Virus record (IMG/VR): IMGVR_UViG_3300035687_000005
Location: 1-64,000 of that record
From: a virus
Strand: one strand, 5' to 3'
DNA length: 64,000 bases
Shown: piece by piece, positions 1-8,000 of the stretch
Position numbering within the stretch: position 1 is the first letter of the stretch
Layout: each line of letters starts with the position of its first letter
The notes under the pieces: model-generated
What the model saw: only the letters and a program-made list of their open reading frames with translations
Databases searched by the model: none
What the model was told of the DNA's origin: nothing
Made by a program: the position numbers and the translations under genes

Positions 1-43
1 GTCCTGGTGGGGTCCATGATCAGGGGTCATCCCCCCACCCTCG

Positions 44-229
44 TCACTCAAAGTGAGTGGCGGCCCATCGGTAGAGGCTCATGCCGAGATACTCGCCTGT
101 GCCGAGATACTCGCCCAGCACGACACCCGAAGACGACGCCTGCTCATGAGCCAGCGCTTCGACCTTCGCGCTCGGCTTGGACCTTGCACTGTCTGCGGCG
201 ACCACGATCTCAGTGGGTGTGCCAATCAT
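44..229 (-). CDS. Small hypothetical protein (61 aa)
   Basis: Starts at an ATG that overlaps the stop codon of the HNH gene (ATGA), which is the coupling used throughout this operon. The product is hydrophilic and ends with a short internal repeat (GEYLG twice). No family is recognised. It is the last gene before the left edge of the window; on a closed genome the next gene would be the small terminase subunit, so it sits at the packaging end. A longer in-frame reading from 298 is less likely because it would overlap the HNH gene by about 70 bases. Confidence 0.5.
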   Translation of the reverse strand: MIGTPTEIVVAADSARSKPSAKVEALAHEQASSSGVVLGEYLGTGEYLGMSLYRWAATHFE

Positions 230-615
230 CTGGGTGTCCTGCCTTCCGGATTGATCCGGTGCTGTGACGTCAGGCCGCGTCGCCACGCCCGGTTGCAACC
301 GGCGTGTTCGAGTCGATCGGCACGAGCGTTCGGGTCGGTGCGGAGGTCGACGCTGTGACCGGCATCGAGTGCCTGATCACGGGTCATAGGTTGCTGGCAT
401 CGAGGGCAAGGCGTGCCGGGCTTGAGGTTGCGCAACAGAGCGGCACGGATGCGCTCATGCTCACGGTCGTAGCCTCGCTGCTGCCTCGTGCCTCGTCGCC
501 GCTCAACCTCGGCACCGCAGGCCTGGCACCTACCCTGCTCCACCAGTTCGGGGCAGCTCTTCGGATGTGCGGGGCACCCCGTGCACGGGCACACCTTGAG
601 CGCGCGCCTACCCAT
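226..615 (-). CDS. HNH endonuclease
   Basis: A 129-residue protein with two CxxC knuckles (QACGAE and CPRCQQ), then the HNH core: an H in DAGHSVDL, and a C-terminal EHAGCNRAW segment carrying the second H and N. HNH proteins of this size are commonly encoded next to terminase in HK97-type phages and are required for packaging-site cleavage in several of them (family knowledge). Position supports that role: it is at the left window edge while terminase is cut by the right edge. The gene start overlaps the end of the next upstream gene by 8 bases. The packaging role is inferred. Confidence 0.85.
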   Translation of the reverse strand: MGRRALKVCPCTGCPAHPKSCPELVEQGRCQACGAEVERRRGTRQQRGYDREHERIRAALLRNLKPGTPCPRCQQPMTRDQALDAGHSVDLRTDPNARADRLEHAGCNRAWRRGLTSQHRINPEGRTPR

Positions 616-805
616 CGCTGGCTGCGTCCTCTGCTCGTGCGCCTTGCCACGCTCCGAAGTGCGAGGCGGCGTTAGCCCACACGCTGAGGATGATGACCCA
701 CAGGATGGAGTCCTTCCACCACAACACCGAGGGCAGGATCAGCAGGAACCACACGATGGTCGCCGCGGCGTGGAAGGGGCGCAGGTATCTGCCCGGGATG
801 CGCAC
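608..805 (-). CDS. Small two-segment membrane protein (65 aa)
   Basis: The GTG start lies one base after the stop of the upstream mini-gene. The sequence has two hydrophobic stretches, about residues 13-29 and 33-48, rich in Trp, Leu and Ile, and a charged C-terminal tail. It is predicted to sit in the cell membrane. No family is recognised. Small membrane proteins of this kind are frequent in actinophage early operons and their roles are mostly unknown. Confidence 0.7.
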   Translation of the reverse strand: MRIPGRYLRPFHAAATIVWFLLILPSVLWWKDSILWVIILSVWANAASHFGAWQGARAEDAASDG

Positions 806-806
806 G

Positions 807-896
807 TCAGCGGAACAGGTAGGCGATGGTGCACACGGACACCATCGCTGCGAGCAGCGTGCCGATGGCCAAGCCGATGACCATGTCCCTGGTCAT
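807..896 (-). CDS. Single-span membrane peptide (29 aa)
   Basis: A very short reading frame that starts with ATG overlapping the stop of the HTH gene (TGATG) and stops one base before the GTG of the next gene. The product is a single hydrophobic helix (VIGLAIGTLLAAMVSVCTIA) with charged ends. The only support is exact packing between neighbours and the clean helix; function unknown. Confidence 0.5.
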   Translation of the reverse strand: MTRDMVIGLAIGTLLAAMVSVCTIAYLFR

Positions 897-1192
897 CAGG
901 CCGCACGTCGGGACTGTGGTGAGTTCCGTGTGGCGCGCTCCACCTCGAGCACATCACCAGCCCTGAACGTCCACACCCCTGCGCGCAGCTCCCCGGCCAG
1001 GCGCCCCGAGGTGCGCCACCAGTTCACGAGCTGCTTGCTCACGCGGGCGAGTAGTGCGGCCTGGGTGACGGTGAGGCGGGCGTTAAGGTCCACGTCGCCT
1101 CCCGGGTACACGACGAAGCCCCGGGCCATCACGGCTCCGGGGCTCAGGTGGACAGGGTCATCCACGCGCAACGGTAAAGGCGGTTTGTTCAT
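896..1192 (-). CDS. Helix-turn-helix DNA-binding protein (98 aa)
   Basis: The middle of the protein (about residues 40-65) reads as a MerR/excisionase-type helix-turn-helix: LTVTQAALLARVSKQLVNWW, followed by a wing-like segment with the V-W-T-F-R-A-G-D-V pattern seen where such proteins read a binding-site choice. It is 4 bases from the upstream gene and coupled to the next. It probably acts as a small regulator or as a DNA-binding accessory of phage replication; the exact target is unknown. Confidence 0.75.
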   Translation of the reverse strand: MNKPPLPLRVDDPVHLSPGAVMARGFVVYPGGDVDLNARLTVTQAALLARVSKQLVNWWRTSGRLAGELRAGVWTFRAGDVLEVERATRNSPQSRRAA

Positions 1193-1195
1193 CGG

Positions 1196-1903
1196 TCAAG
1201 ACGCCTCGCTGTGCACGTCGGTGCTGGTCTCGGCGATGAGGACGACGGCGAGGCGCGCATACTCCTGCTCCGACCACATCCGCCCACACCCACCGCAGGA
1301 GATCCAGTCATCGGCGCCGGTGACCGGGTCGACCTGCCGGTGCAGCGCCACCAGATCGCACGACGGGCACGGTGCGGCGAGGCGCTGGGTGTAGCGGGCG
1401 AGGCGCAGGTGGCGACGCATCTGCCCGGTGATGGCGGTCATCTCCCGGGCGAACTCGTCGACGGCGGGGTGATACCGGCACGCCCACTCCAACCGGGGCC
1501 GCAACCACGCCACCAGGTTCGGCACGTACGGGGCCGGCCGTCCCTCGCCCTTGTTGCGTGTCTCCCGCCAGTCCTGCACCCACGAGTCGAGGGTCGCGGC
1601 GATGGCGGCCTGGCCGTCGCCGTGGTCCATCAGGTTGTGCCGGGCCTGCTCGGTGAGGTGCCCATTGCGGGCCGGTGCGACGAGGTCGTGCACGTCCACG
1701 TTGATCGGGATGGGGCGTTCGCGGCTGCCGGACACCTTCGGGCCGACGGTCTGCTGCGGGGTGAGGACGGCGGGCAGCAGGGCGTACAGGTCGGGAATGT
1801 CGGCGAGGGTCCGGTCGATGCGGGTCTCGCAGTTGAGGCAGGCGTAACCAGGGTCGGTCATGGGTCGGGTGCAGCAGACGCAGCTGCGGGCCGGCTCGGT
1901 CAC
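1196..1903 (-). CDS. Zinc-ribbon protein (235 aa)
   Basis: GTG start preceded by a good GAGGAG ribosome site six bases away. The N-terminus has a CxCC...CLNC metal-binding cluster (residues 8-24) and the C-terminus has a second pair, PCPSCDLVALH and SCGGCGRMW (about residues 180-210). The middle is helical and Arg-rich. Proteins with this two-ribbon layout are frequent in actinophage genomes without a known activity. Nucleic-acid binding is likely from the zinc ribbons; nothing more can be read from the sequence. Confidence 0.75.
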   Translation of the reverse strand: MTEPARSCVCCTRPMTDPGYACLNCETRIDRTLADIPDLYALLPAVLTPQQTVGPKVSGSRERPIPINVDVHDLVAPARNGHLTEQARHNLMDHGDGQAAIAATLDSWVQDWRETRNKGEGRPAPYVPNLVAWLRPRLEWACRYHPAVDEFAREMTAITGQMRRHLRLARYTQRLAAPCPSCDLVALHRQVDPVTGADDWISCGGCGRMWSEQEYARLAVVLIAETSTDVHSEAS

Positions 1904-1939
1904 GGGTCACTCCTCGTGCGGTCAGGTTGGTCAGCTAGG

Positions 1940-2134
1940 TCAGGCAGGGTCGTGGCACTCGCACAGACAGTTGGCTGGCTCTCCCTGGCAGCCGGCAGGG
2001 GCATGGTTGTCGTACTGGCCGCACCGGATCGATCGGCCGATCGATCTGGCTTCGCGGCGAGCTCTGTCCACGGCGAGGCGGAGGATCAGCTCCCGCTTCT
2101 GGACCCGATCGGCGGTGCTGGTCGGGTGGCTCAC
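1940..2134 (-). CDS. Small Cys-rich hypothetical protein (64 aa)
   Basis: GTG start overlapping the stop of the preceding gene (GTGA). The first half is a basic amphipathic helix (RVQKRELILRLAVDRARREA); the end carries four cysteines in a short span (CGQ, CQG, CLCEC), a possible metal site. Function unknown. Confidence 0.6.
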   Translation of the reverse strand: MSHPTSTADRVQKRELILRLAVDRARREARSIGRSIRCGQYDNHAPAGCQGEPANCLCECHDPA

Positions 2135-2289
2135 TTCGGGCTCCTCTGGTGGCGGATGAGGCACAGCTCGTAGTTGTCGTGGCGGATCAGCTGCCACCGG
2201 TCCACGGCGCGCAGCAGGCCGGTGTCTCGCACGTACGCCCGGGTCGCCCTGCGGGTGAACGCCGCACACACCCTGACCAGGGCGCTCAA
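2131..2289 (-). CDS. Small hypothetical protein (52 aa)
   Basis: TTG start overlapping the stop of the HTH gene (TTGA) and stop overlapping the next GTG. Basic, mostly helical product without a recognised domain. Called because it fills an otherwise empty 150-base gap in a fully packed operon and has the expected GC3 bias. Confidence 0.5.
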   Translation of the reverse strand: MSALVRVCAAFTRRATRAYVRDTGLLRAVDRWQLIRHDNYELCLIRHQRSPK

Positions 2290-2573
2290 TGCAAGATCCG
2301 AGGGCGGGATGGAGCGCTCTGGACGCAGGTGTACTGGTTCCCGCCGATAGGCAGAGTCGCCGGGATGCCGAGCCGTCGGCGAATCCGAAGAACGGATCTG
2401 CGATTGAAGCCCAGCTTCAGCGCGATCTGCCCGTCGTGGTAACCGTCCCGGACCAGCCGTCGGACCGCTTCGGCTGCGTCAGCTGCCGCGATCGGGCATC
2501 CGATCCGTGCGCCGGTCATGATGCGTTCGACGACCACCTCGTCGTAGTCGTCGTAGTCCACGGCCCGACTCAC
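2286..2573 (-). CDS. HTH domain protein (95 aa)
   Basis: Contains a clear resolvase-type helix-turn-helix at about residues 47-70: GYHDGQIALKLGFNRRSVLRI followed by RRRLGIP. The N-terminus is acidic (DYDDYDE). Such proteins occur in actinophage early regions and may recognise phage DNA sites. Its 5' end overlaps the upstream nuclease-like gene by 95 bases, unusually long for this operon (see the entry at 2479). Confidence 0.7.
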   Translation of the reverse strand: MSRAVDYDDYDEVVVERIMTGARIGCPIAAADAAEAVRRLVRDGYHDGQIALKLGFNRRSVLRIRRRLGIPATLPIGGNQYTCVQSAPSRPRILH

Positions 2574-2718
2574 GGTCGCCCGGGTCGCCGACCTCGGGGG
2601 CGTACACGTCGAGCAGGCGCAGCTCAGGCTCGTACCGCTGACCGAACATGGTGTCGGCCAAAACCCAGAAACTGTCGCCGTCGTACGGGCGGGTCACCTT
2701 GGCGCGGCAGTCCCACAT
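2479..2718 (-). CDS. Truncated thermonuclease (SNase)-like protein (79 aa)
   Basis: The first 45 residues read like the start of a staphylococcal-nuclease fold: VTRPYDGDSFWVLAD then ELRLLDVYAPEV, matching the DGD...R..GI-APE landmarks of that family (family knowledge). Full-length SNases need roughly another 70 residues with a second Arg/Glu set; here the frame continues as low-complexity Arg-rich sequence and overlaps the next gene. It is either a decayed nuclease or a minimal relict. Catalysis is unlikely as it stands. Confidence 0.5.
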   Translation of the reverse strand: MWDCRAKVTRPYDGDSFWVLADTMFGQRYEPELRLLDVYAPEVGDPGDRESGRGLRRLRRGGRRTHHDRRTDRMPDRGS

Positions 2719-2903
2719 CAGGCGTCGTACCTCTCTCGATGGTGGGCCGGCTGATGCCGGGGATACAGCAGCTGGGAGTACTGACCGGCCATCACGGCGT
2801 TGTGGAACTGCTGCCAGATGTGATCAGGAACGGTCAAGGTGTTGTCGCAGCCGTCCCGGTAGATGACGACGTGACCCTGGTCGGCGCGCGCCACCCGGAT
2901 CAC
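2718..2903 (-). CDS. Small hypothetical protein (61 aa)
   Basis: GTG start overlapping the stop of the DUF397-like gene. It has a short beta-rich start (GHVVIYRDGCDNTLTVP) followed by a helix (IWQQFHNAVMAGQYSQLL) and a His-rich tail. The composition is similar to a shortened DUF397 fold, but no catalytic or metal motif is evident. Function unknown. Confidence 0.55.
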   Translation of the reverse strand: MIRVARADQGHVVIYRDGCDNTLTVPDHIWQQFHNAVMAGQYSQLLYPRHQPAHHRERYDA

Positions 2904-3103
2904 GACGACACCGGCCTGGCCACCACGTCGTCCAGCGCGCCCGCCTTCACCGCGTCGAGGTGCTGCCACCACTCGGCGGCGGTCGCGTGCACCTCCTCGC
3001 CGGGCAGGGTCGACGCTGATCGGATCAGGACACCGCCGTCGGGGGCGGGGGCGACCTCGATACAGCTGCTACTGCCGCACTTACCGGTCCAAGTGGTGGT
3101 CAC
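2900..3103 (-). CDS. DUF397-like protein (67 aa)
   Basis: The layout is that of DUF397: a W-T-G-K-C...CIEVA start, a V-L-I-R-S strand, then the characteristic TAAEWWQHLDAVKAGALD helix at the C-terminus. DUF397 proteins are abundant in mycelial actinobacteria, often next to XRE regulators, where they are thought to act as small regulatory partners. Here no XRE gene is adjacent. The GTG start overlaps the upstream reading frame by 23 bases and was chosen because the homology-like region begins there. Confidence 0.7.
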   Translation of the reverse strand: MTTTWTGKCGSSSCIEVAPAPDGGVLIRSASTLPGEEVHATAAEWWQHLDAVKAGALDDVVARPVSS

Positions 3104-3470
3104 CGGAGTACTCCTCTCGTGCTCTGCGGATCTGGTCGGCGCTGATACGGCGTACGTGGTCGGACACGACATCGGGCACGCGGAACTCGCCGGTGGAGGG
3201 CTCGTCGACGTACGCCCGGAACTGCTCCGTGTCGATGCGACGGATCTCCCGGTCGTCCTCGTACGGCTCCACCTCGGCCGGTGCGGCGGGACCACGGACC
3301 CACACCCCGGCGGGGATGGGCGACAGGCAGCGGATGTGCAGCGGGTCGAGGTTGACCTCCCACCGGGTGCGGTAGTCGGCGTCGGCGAGCGGGTCGCCGC
3401 GGACGAACACCTCGAGGTGGCCTTCGATCAGCCACGTCCACTGGTCCAGCGGCACCATGACCAGCGCCAT
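3081..3470 (-). CDS. Hypothetical protein (129 aa)
   Basis: A soluble, mixed alpha/beta, acidic protein with no recognisable motif. The start could be the first Met or the internal MVPLDQ four residues later. It is coupled to its neighbours at both ends. Function unknown. Confidence 0.65.
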   Translation of the reverse strand: MALVMVPLDQWTWLIEGHLEVFVRGDPLADADYRTRWEVNLDPLHIRCLSPIPAGVWVRGPAAPAEVEPYEDDREIRRIDTEQFRAYVDEPSTGEFRVPDVVSDHVRRISADQIRRAREEYSGDHHLDR

Positions 3471-3634
3471 CAGGTCGCCTGCCCGCCGGTCGATGACGAT
3501 GCACCGATATCCGTAGACACCAGGCGGCGGATCACCAGGCGCCTGCCAACTATGCGCATCGCACCCCGGAAGTAGGCGGCGGCGAAGGTTCCGCCGGGGA
3601 CGACCGCGCGTCGGCGCCTACGCACGCTGCTCAC
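3470..3634 (-). CDS. Small basic hypothetical protein (54 aa)
   Basis: GTG start overlapping the upstream stop (GTGA). Starts with a run of five arginines and stays basic until a Ser/Thr-rich tail; probably nucleic-acid associated or unfolded. No family recognised. A longer in-frame extension to 3811 is antisense-like low-complexity sequence and was rejected. Confidence 0.5.
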   Translation of the reverse strand: MSSVRRRRRAVVPGGTFAAAYFRGAMRIVGRRLVIRRLVSTDIGASSSTGGQAT

Positions 3635-3933
3635 CGTCGGGCCTCCTGGTGCAGGCGGGTCGGGACCGGGAACCGCTCGGTGGGGACGTCGGCGAGCCAG
3701 TGCGCGTCCGACACCGGCGGCACGTCGGCCAGCGACGTCGGCCGGGTCGGGTCGCCCCAGTCGTGGGTGAACGTCACCACCGCCCCGGCACCGGGCACAC
3801 CACCGAGGCACGCCACGGTGTCACCGGGGATGTGGGCGCGGCGGGCGTCGGCGCAGAGCCGCTCCAGCTCGTCGAGGGTGGGCGGGCCGCTGCTGGTGAC
3901 CCGGACCTGGCGGGTGTGCTCCGTGCTCGGCAT
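3631..3933 (-). CDS. Hypothetical protein (100 aa)
   Basis: ATG start overlaps the DUF4326 stop (ATGA). There is a helix around TLDELERLCADARRAHIPG and a beta-rich second half (AVVTFTHDWGD). The pattern of a small, folded, accessory phage protein; no motif identified. Confidence 0.65.
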   Translation of the reverse strand: MPSTEHTRQVRVTSSGPPTLDELERLCADARRAHIPGDTVACLGGVPGAGAVVTFTHDWGDPTRPTSLADVPPVSDAHWLADVPTERFPVPTRLHQEARR

Positions 3934-4244
3934 CAGGACTCCCGGTTCGCGAGCTCGAGCAGCACGTCGGCGTGGCACGGCTGGTCGAGCGGGCACCAGC
4001 AGGCCAGGTCCCGGGTCGCCAATTCGACTACGCCGTCGAGCACCCTCCGGCGCATCTCGGACGCGTTGGTGTAGCCGAGGTGGTCAACGCCGGCGAGCCA
4101 TTCGCGGTAGAGCCGGACAGCTTCCTGTGGCCCGAAGTAGCTGGCGGGGAACGGGTTTCCGAACTTCGTCGGGCGGCTGACGACCGCCACGCCGTCCGGC
4201 TTGCGCCAGCCCTTCGTGCGTCGGAGCTGGATGCGCTGTGCCAT
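3933..4244 (-). CDS. DUF4326 domain protein (103 aa)
   Basis: Matches DUF4326 by its landmarks: the Q-L-R-R-T-K-G-W start, SRPTKFGNPF around residues 24-33, and the C-terminal LACWCPLDQPCHADVLLEL block with two Cys and a His. This family is widespread in phages and their hosts, and its activity is not established. It sits in the replication operon between a resolvase-like nuclease and small hypothetical genes. Confidence 0.85.
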   Translation of the reverse strand: MAQRIQLRRTKGWRKPDGVAVVSRPTKFGNPFPASYFGPQEAVRLYREWLAGVDHLGYTNASEMRRRVLDGVVELATRDLACWCPLDQPCHADVLLELANRES

Positions 4245-4717
4245 CAGATGCCTCCTGTCGTGGCGAACGCGGCGGCCGATGTGGGGCGCTCAGAGGCCGC
4301 CAGACCGTTCGGGGTGGACTCGCCCTCGAACGGGGCAGGATCTTGGCTCTCCGTGGACGCTGGGGCCGAAAGCGGCTGCCCGTAGCCAGCAGCCCGCAAC
4401 AACTGGACGAGCTGAGCGGCCGGCAGGGTGGCGTACCACTGCCCGGCGTCGGAGCGGCCGCGGCGCTTGTGCCACACCACGCCGTAGTCGGCCCGGTCGT
4501 TGGCCTGCTCCAAGGCAGCCTCGGCCAACCAGGCGGCCAGATTCGTCCGCTCGCAGTTCTTCACCTCGATCACCACGGCCGGGACACCAGCGATGTCACC
4601 CCGGTCCTTCGACGACCCGGCCAGGCGCCGCTCGGCGTGCGGGAAGCCGTTGGCGCGGAGGAACTCGACAACGGCGCGCTCGGCACCGGAGCCCTTGGCC
4701 TTCTGCGGGTTGGTCAT
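4244..4717 (-). CDS. PD-(D/E)XK nuclease, Holliday-junction resolvase-like (157 aa)
   Basis: The N-terminal 70 residues carry an archaeal Hjc-like nuclease signature: GSGAERAVVEFL (first acidic residue), AGSSKDRGDIAG (the D) and VIEVKNCER (the E-x-K). A helix ending DYGVVWHKRRGR follows. Resolvase-type nucleases trim branched phage DNA before packaging (family knowledge). The last 40 residues are Ser/Pro-rich and probably disordered. The ATG at 4717 overlaps the upstream stop (ATGA); in-frame sequence upstream is antisense-like. Confidence 0.8.
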   Translation of the reverse strand: MTNPQKAKGSGAERAVVEFLRANGFPHAERRLAGSSKDRGDIAGVPAVVIEVKNCERTNLAAWLAEAALEQANDRADYGVVWHKRRGRSDAGQWYATLPAAQLVQLLRAAGYGQPLSAPASTESQDPAPFEGESTPNGLAASERPTSAAAFATTGGI

Positions 4718-5028
4718 CGCTTTGCCTCCTGTGCTGGGCGGTAGTCGGCGGTGAAGTCGGCGGACGGCACGACGGTCAGTTCGGCGCCGACCCAGACGAG
4801 CCAGTCGCCGGGGTGGGCGCGCTGGACGGGCCCGTGCTCGAGGTCGACGGCGAGCCGGTTCTGCTCGAGCCAGTACGCGACGGGGCCGGCGGAGTCGAGG
4901 AACAGGCGGGCGCCGCCGTACATGTGCCCCTGCCACCGGTGGGCGCGCACCGGCCCGTCGGGTCCGATGTGGGTGTGCGGCGCCGGGACGGGGTTGGGCT
5001 GGATGGCCCAAACGGTGGTGGGCTTCAC
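4714..5028 (-). CDS. Hypothetical protein (104 aa)
   Basis: Directly follows the giant replicase gene with an ATGA overlap. Rich in His, Trp and Gly in the first half (HTHIGPDGPVRAHRWQGH), with a VDLEHG...DWLVWVGAEL beta-rich second half. No family recognised. Its place between replicase and resolvase suggests a replication accessory, by position only. Confidence 0.65.
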   Translation of the reverse strand: MKPTTVWAIQPNPVPAPHTHIGPDGPVRAHRWQGHMYGGARLFLDSAGPVAYWLEQNRLAVDLEHGPVQRAHPGDWLVWVGAELTVVPSADFTADYRPAQEAKR

Positions 5029-8000
5029 TTGGCGTACACGCTCCCCCAGTTAGTGCCGCGGCATTCGCCGAGGCCGGCTTCGATCTGGACGGTCTTCTCG
5101 GCGCCATTCGGCGCCCAGGCGAAACTCAGGGCGTCGAGGACCATGGCCTCGACGTCGTCGACCACGTCGAGCGGCACACTCAGCACGACCTCGTCGTGCA
5201 CGACCGCGCGGACCATCGGCAGAGTCTCGATGGGCAGCCGGAGCAAGCCCTCCATCATCAGGTCACGCGCACAGCCCTGACCCATGAGCGCCGGGGCCTG
5301 CGTCCAGCTCCGGTCCGGATCGCAGCGCATCAGCCGGCCGAATCCGTTGTCCAGCAGTTCGCCCTGCTCGGCCGCCCGACGGATGCCGTCGCGCCACGAG
5401 ACCAGCGTGGGGAACTGCTCGCGCATCCCGCGGTCGAACTCACGGGCGACGTCCTCGGTGACCTTGGCGTTGCGGGACAGGCCTGCGATACCCATGCCGT
5501 AGTTCCAGCCGTGGCCGAGGGCCTTCGCGTCCTCGCGGCGGCTGGGGTCGCCCCAGACGCGGGTTGCGACCTCCTTGTGCAGGTCGAGGTCGCCGACGAA
5601 CATCGCCAGGTAGGCCTCGTCCTGGCTGAGTGCCGCGATCGCCCGGGCGTCGACCTGGCTGAGGTCGGCCGAGATGATGACGTGACCCGGCTCCGGAAGG
5701 AACACCTCCCGCTCGGTGTACTTCCCGCCGCGCTTGCCCATGACCGTGAGGCCCGGCTTGGTCGTCGACCAGCGGCCGCTCGCCTGGAACATGCCGATCT
5801 CCGGGTGGACCCGGTCGCCGACGAGGTACTGCTGCACGGTCTCGAAGACCGTGCGGACGCCGTTCAGCGAGCTGACCGTGTCGACCAGGGCCAGAACCGC
5901 TTCATCGTCGGCGTACTGCTCGACGACCTTGCCGAGCGCCCCCTTGCCGAAGCTCGGCTGGCCGTTCGCGGTGGTGGGGAGCTCGACGCCCAGGTCGGCG
6001 AACGCCTGAACGATCGCCGCCTTGCCCTCCTTGGTGGCGTGCGGGCTCTTACTGACCTTCCCGTCCGCCTTGGTGCTGGGCAGCCCGTACTTCTCGGTCA
6101 AGGTGGCCAGGTGGCGTGCGCGCGCGGCCCGGTTGGCCTCAACCCGTCGGGTGAGTTCGGGGACGTCGACCCGGAAGCCGTTCATCCGGATCTGCGCCGC
6201 GATGGCCGCCACCCGGTGTTCGCGCTTCACGTAGGCCGACGTCCTCAGCTTTCCGGCGAGCCGGGAGGTGAGGTCGACGTCGCCGATGAGGTACCGCACG
6301 TAGCGTTCGTCGTCGGTGGGGATCTTGTCGAAGCCGCCGAACTCCTGGGCCAGGGCCTTCAGGTCGCCGGTCTTGGTGGTATCGAGCAGTCGGGCGCCGA
6401 GGTTGTCGAGGCTGTAGTCGCGCTGGATCTGCGACTGGCCGGAGCCGGGTGACGGCGGGTCGTTGAGGATCGCGGCGAGCTTGGTGTCGAAGACGCGGCC
6501 CTCGGCAGCGAGGGCGATCAGGTCCACCCCGTGATGTCGGGCCAGGGCCACGAGGTCGAAGGCCATCAGGTTGTGCCCGACGACCAGCCGCGCGTGCTGG
6601 ACCTGTTCGGCGAGTTCCGCCGCGTCGGCGGTGACGGTGATCAGGTTCCCGGTCTGGTAGCCAGCGAGCCGGACGAACTCGGGACCCTGCCGGAACATCT
6701 CTGCCTCGGAAGATGTCTCGACGTCGAGTGCCAGGACTCCTTCGGGGAGGGTGTCGGCACCAAAGGCCTCCAGGGTGTCGAGGTCGATGCGGGTGTAGGC
6801 GACCGGTCCGGGGGTTGGGGGGTCGAACAGCGCTCCGGAATCGGCCGCAGAAGGCGGTTTCTGGGGTAAAACGGCCGAAGTCGGCAGGGGAACGGGGGGA
6901 ACGGGGGGAAACCCACCCCCGTCTCCCTCACGTGGAAAACACGCGTGTTCCGCAGGTGTGTAATCACGCGGTGACGCGTCTCCCGTAAATACATTTTTTT
7001 CCGCATGTACGTAGGTGGTGGCGTTCCCCCCGTTCCCCCCCGACCCCCCTTCACTGGGGGGTGTAGCACTTTCTGCAATCGGTCCGTCACTGTCCGAAGG
7101 TTCAATGACCATCCAGGCGGAGACGTGGCCGTGCTTACCCCCCTCCGCCTTGACGAGCTTGATGCCGTCGAAGTACCGGTCCGCCTTGCCCGCATACGCC
7201 TGACCCAGCCGGCGGTTGTAGGCCCGCGGGTCCTCCGTCAGGTCCGTCAGCCCCGGGGGCGCCTCGGAGTGCGGGTCGCCGACCATCGCGGTGCGCGCCT
7301 GGGCGCAGGTGAACTCGACGGCGTGACCGAAGGTCCGCAGCAGCCATGCGATGTGGGCGTTCCAGTAGCCGGTCTCGAAGCTGGACTCCGACCTCCACTT
7401 GGCCATGTTGCCGAGGAAGTCGCCGAGCCCGGCGTGGGCGAGGATCCCGCCGACGATGCGCTCCCACTTCTCGAAGGAGCCGAAGCTGACCTCCTTGGGC
7501 GCTGCCGGCTGGCCGGCGGCGAACCAGGCCCGAATGATCGTCAGCAGTGCCGCGACCAGTTCCGGCCGGTGCTCGGTGGTCCACCCCCGAAGGTCCGGGT
7601 GCCGGAAGGACGATGCCGCACGGTTCTGCGGATCGGGTGCCGTTGGCTTGAGGGCGATCTGGTAGACGCGGCGGGTGATGTCGCCTTCGACCCGGACCTG
7701 GTTGCCGAGCGCCACCCAGGTGACCTGGTTGGGGAAGCCGAGCATCTGGCTGACGCCGAGTTGCCGGTCCCGCCAGGTCGACGATGTGAGCGCCCGGGCG
7801 AGCGCGGCCCCTTGGATGACGTGGGCCTCGTCGAAGACGAAGACGTCAGCGCCGCCCCGGAACGTGGAGGTGATGACCTTCCGGGTCTCCTCGTCGTCCT
7901 GGCTCCACGGCAGCGGCTCCAGCTTCTCGCCGGTGGCGGTGATGGCGAGCATGTCGGCGAGCAGGTTCTTGCCGACACCCATCTGCAGGCCGTCGACGAC

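Noticed and set aside
1211-2173. Rightward open frame of 320 codons opposite the zinc-ribbon gene
   Set aside because: Composition is Val/Gly/Arg repetitive and it opposes a tightly coupled operon; judged an antisense shadow.
3470-3811. Longer version of the small basic gene starting at 3811
   Set aside because: The extension is antisense-like Arg/Pro/Gly sequence overlapping the upstream gene; GTG 3634 overlaps the upstream stop and is preferred.
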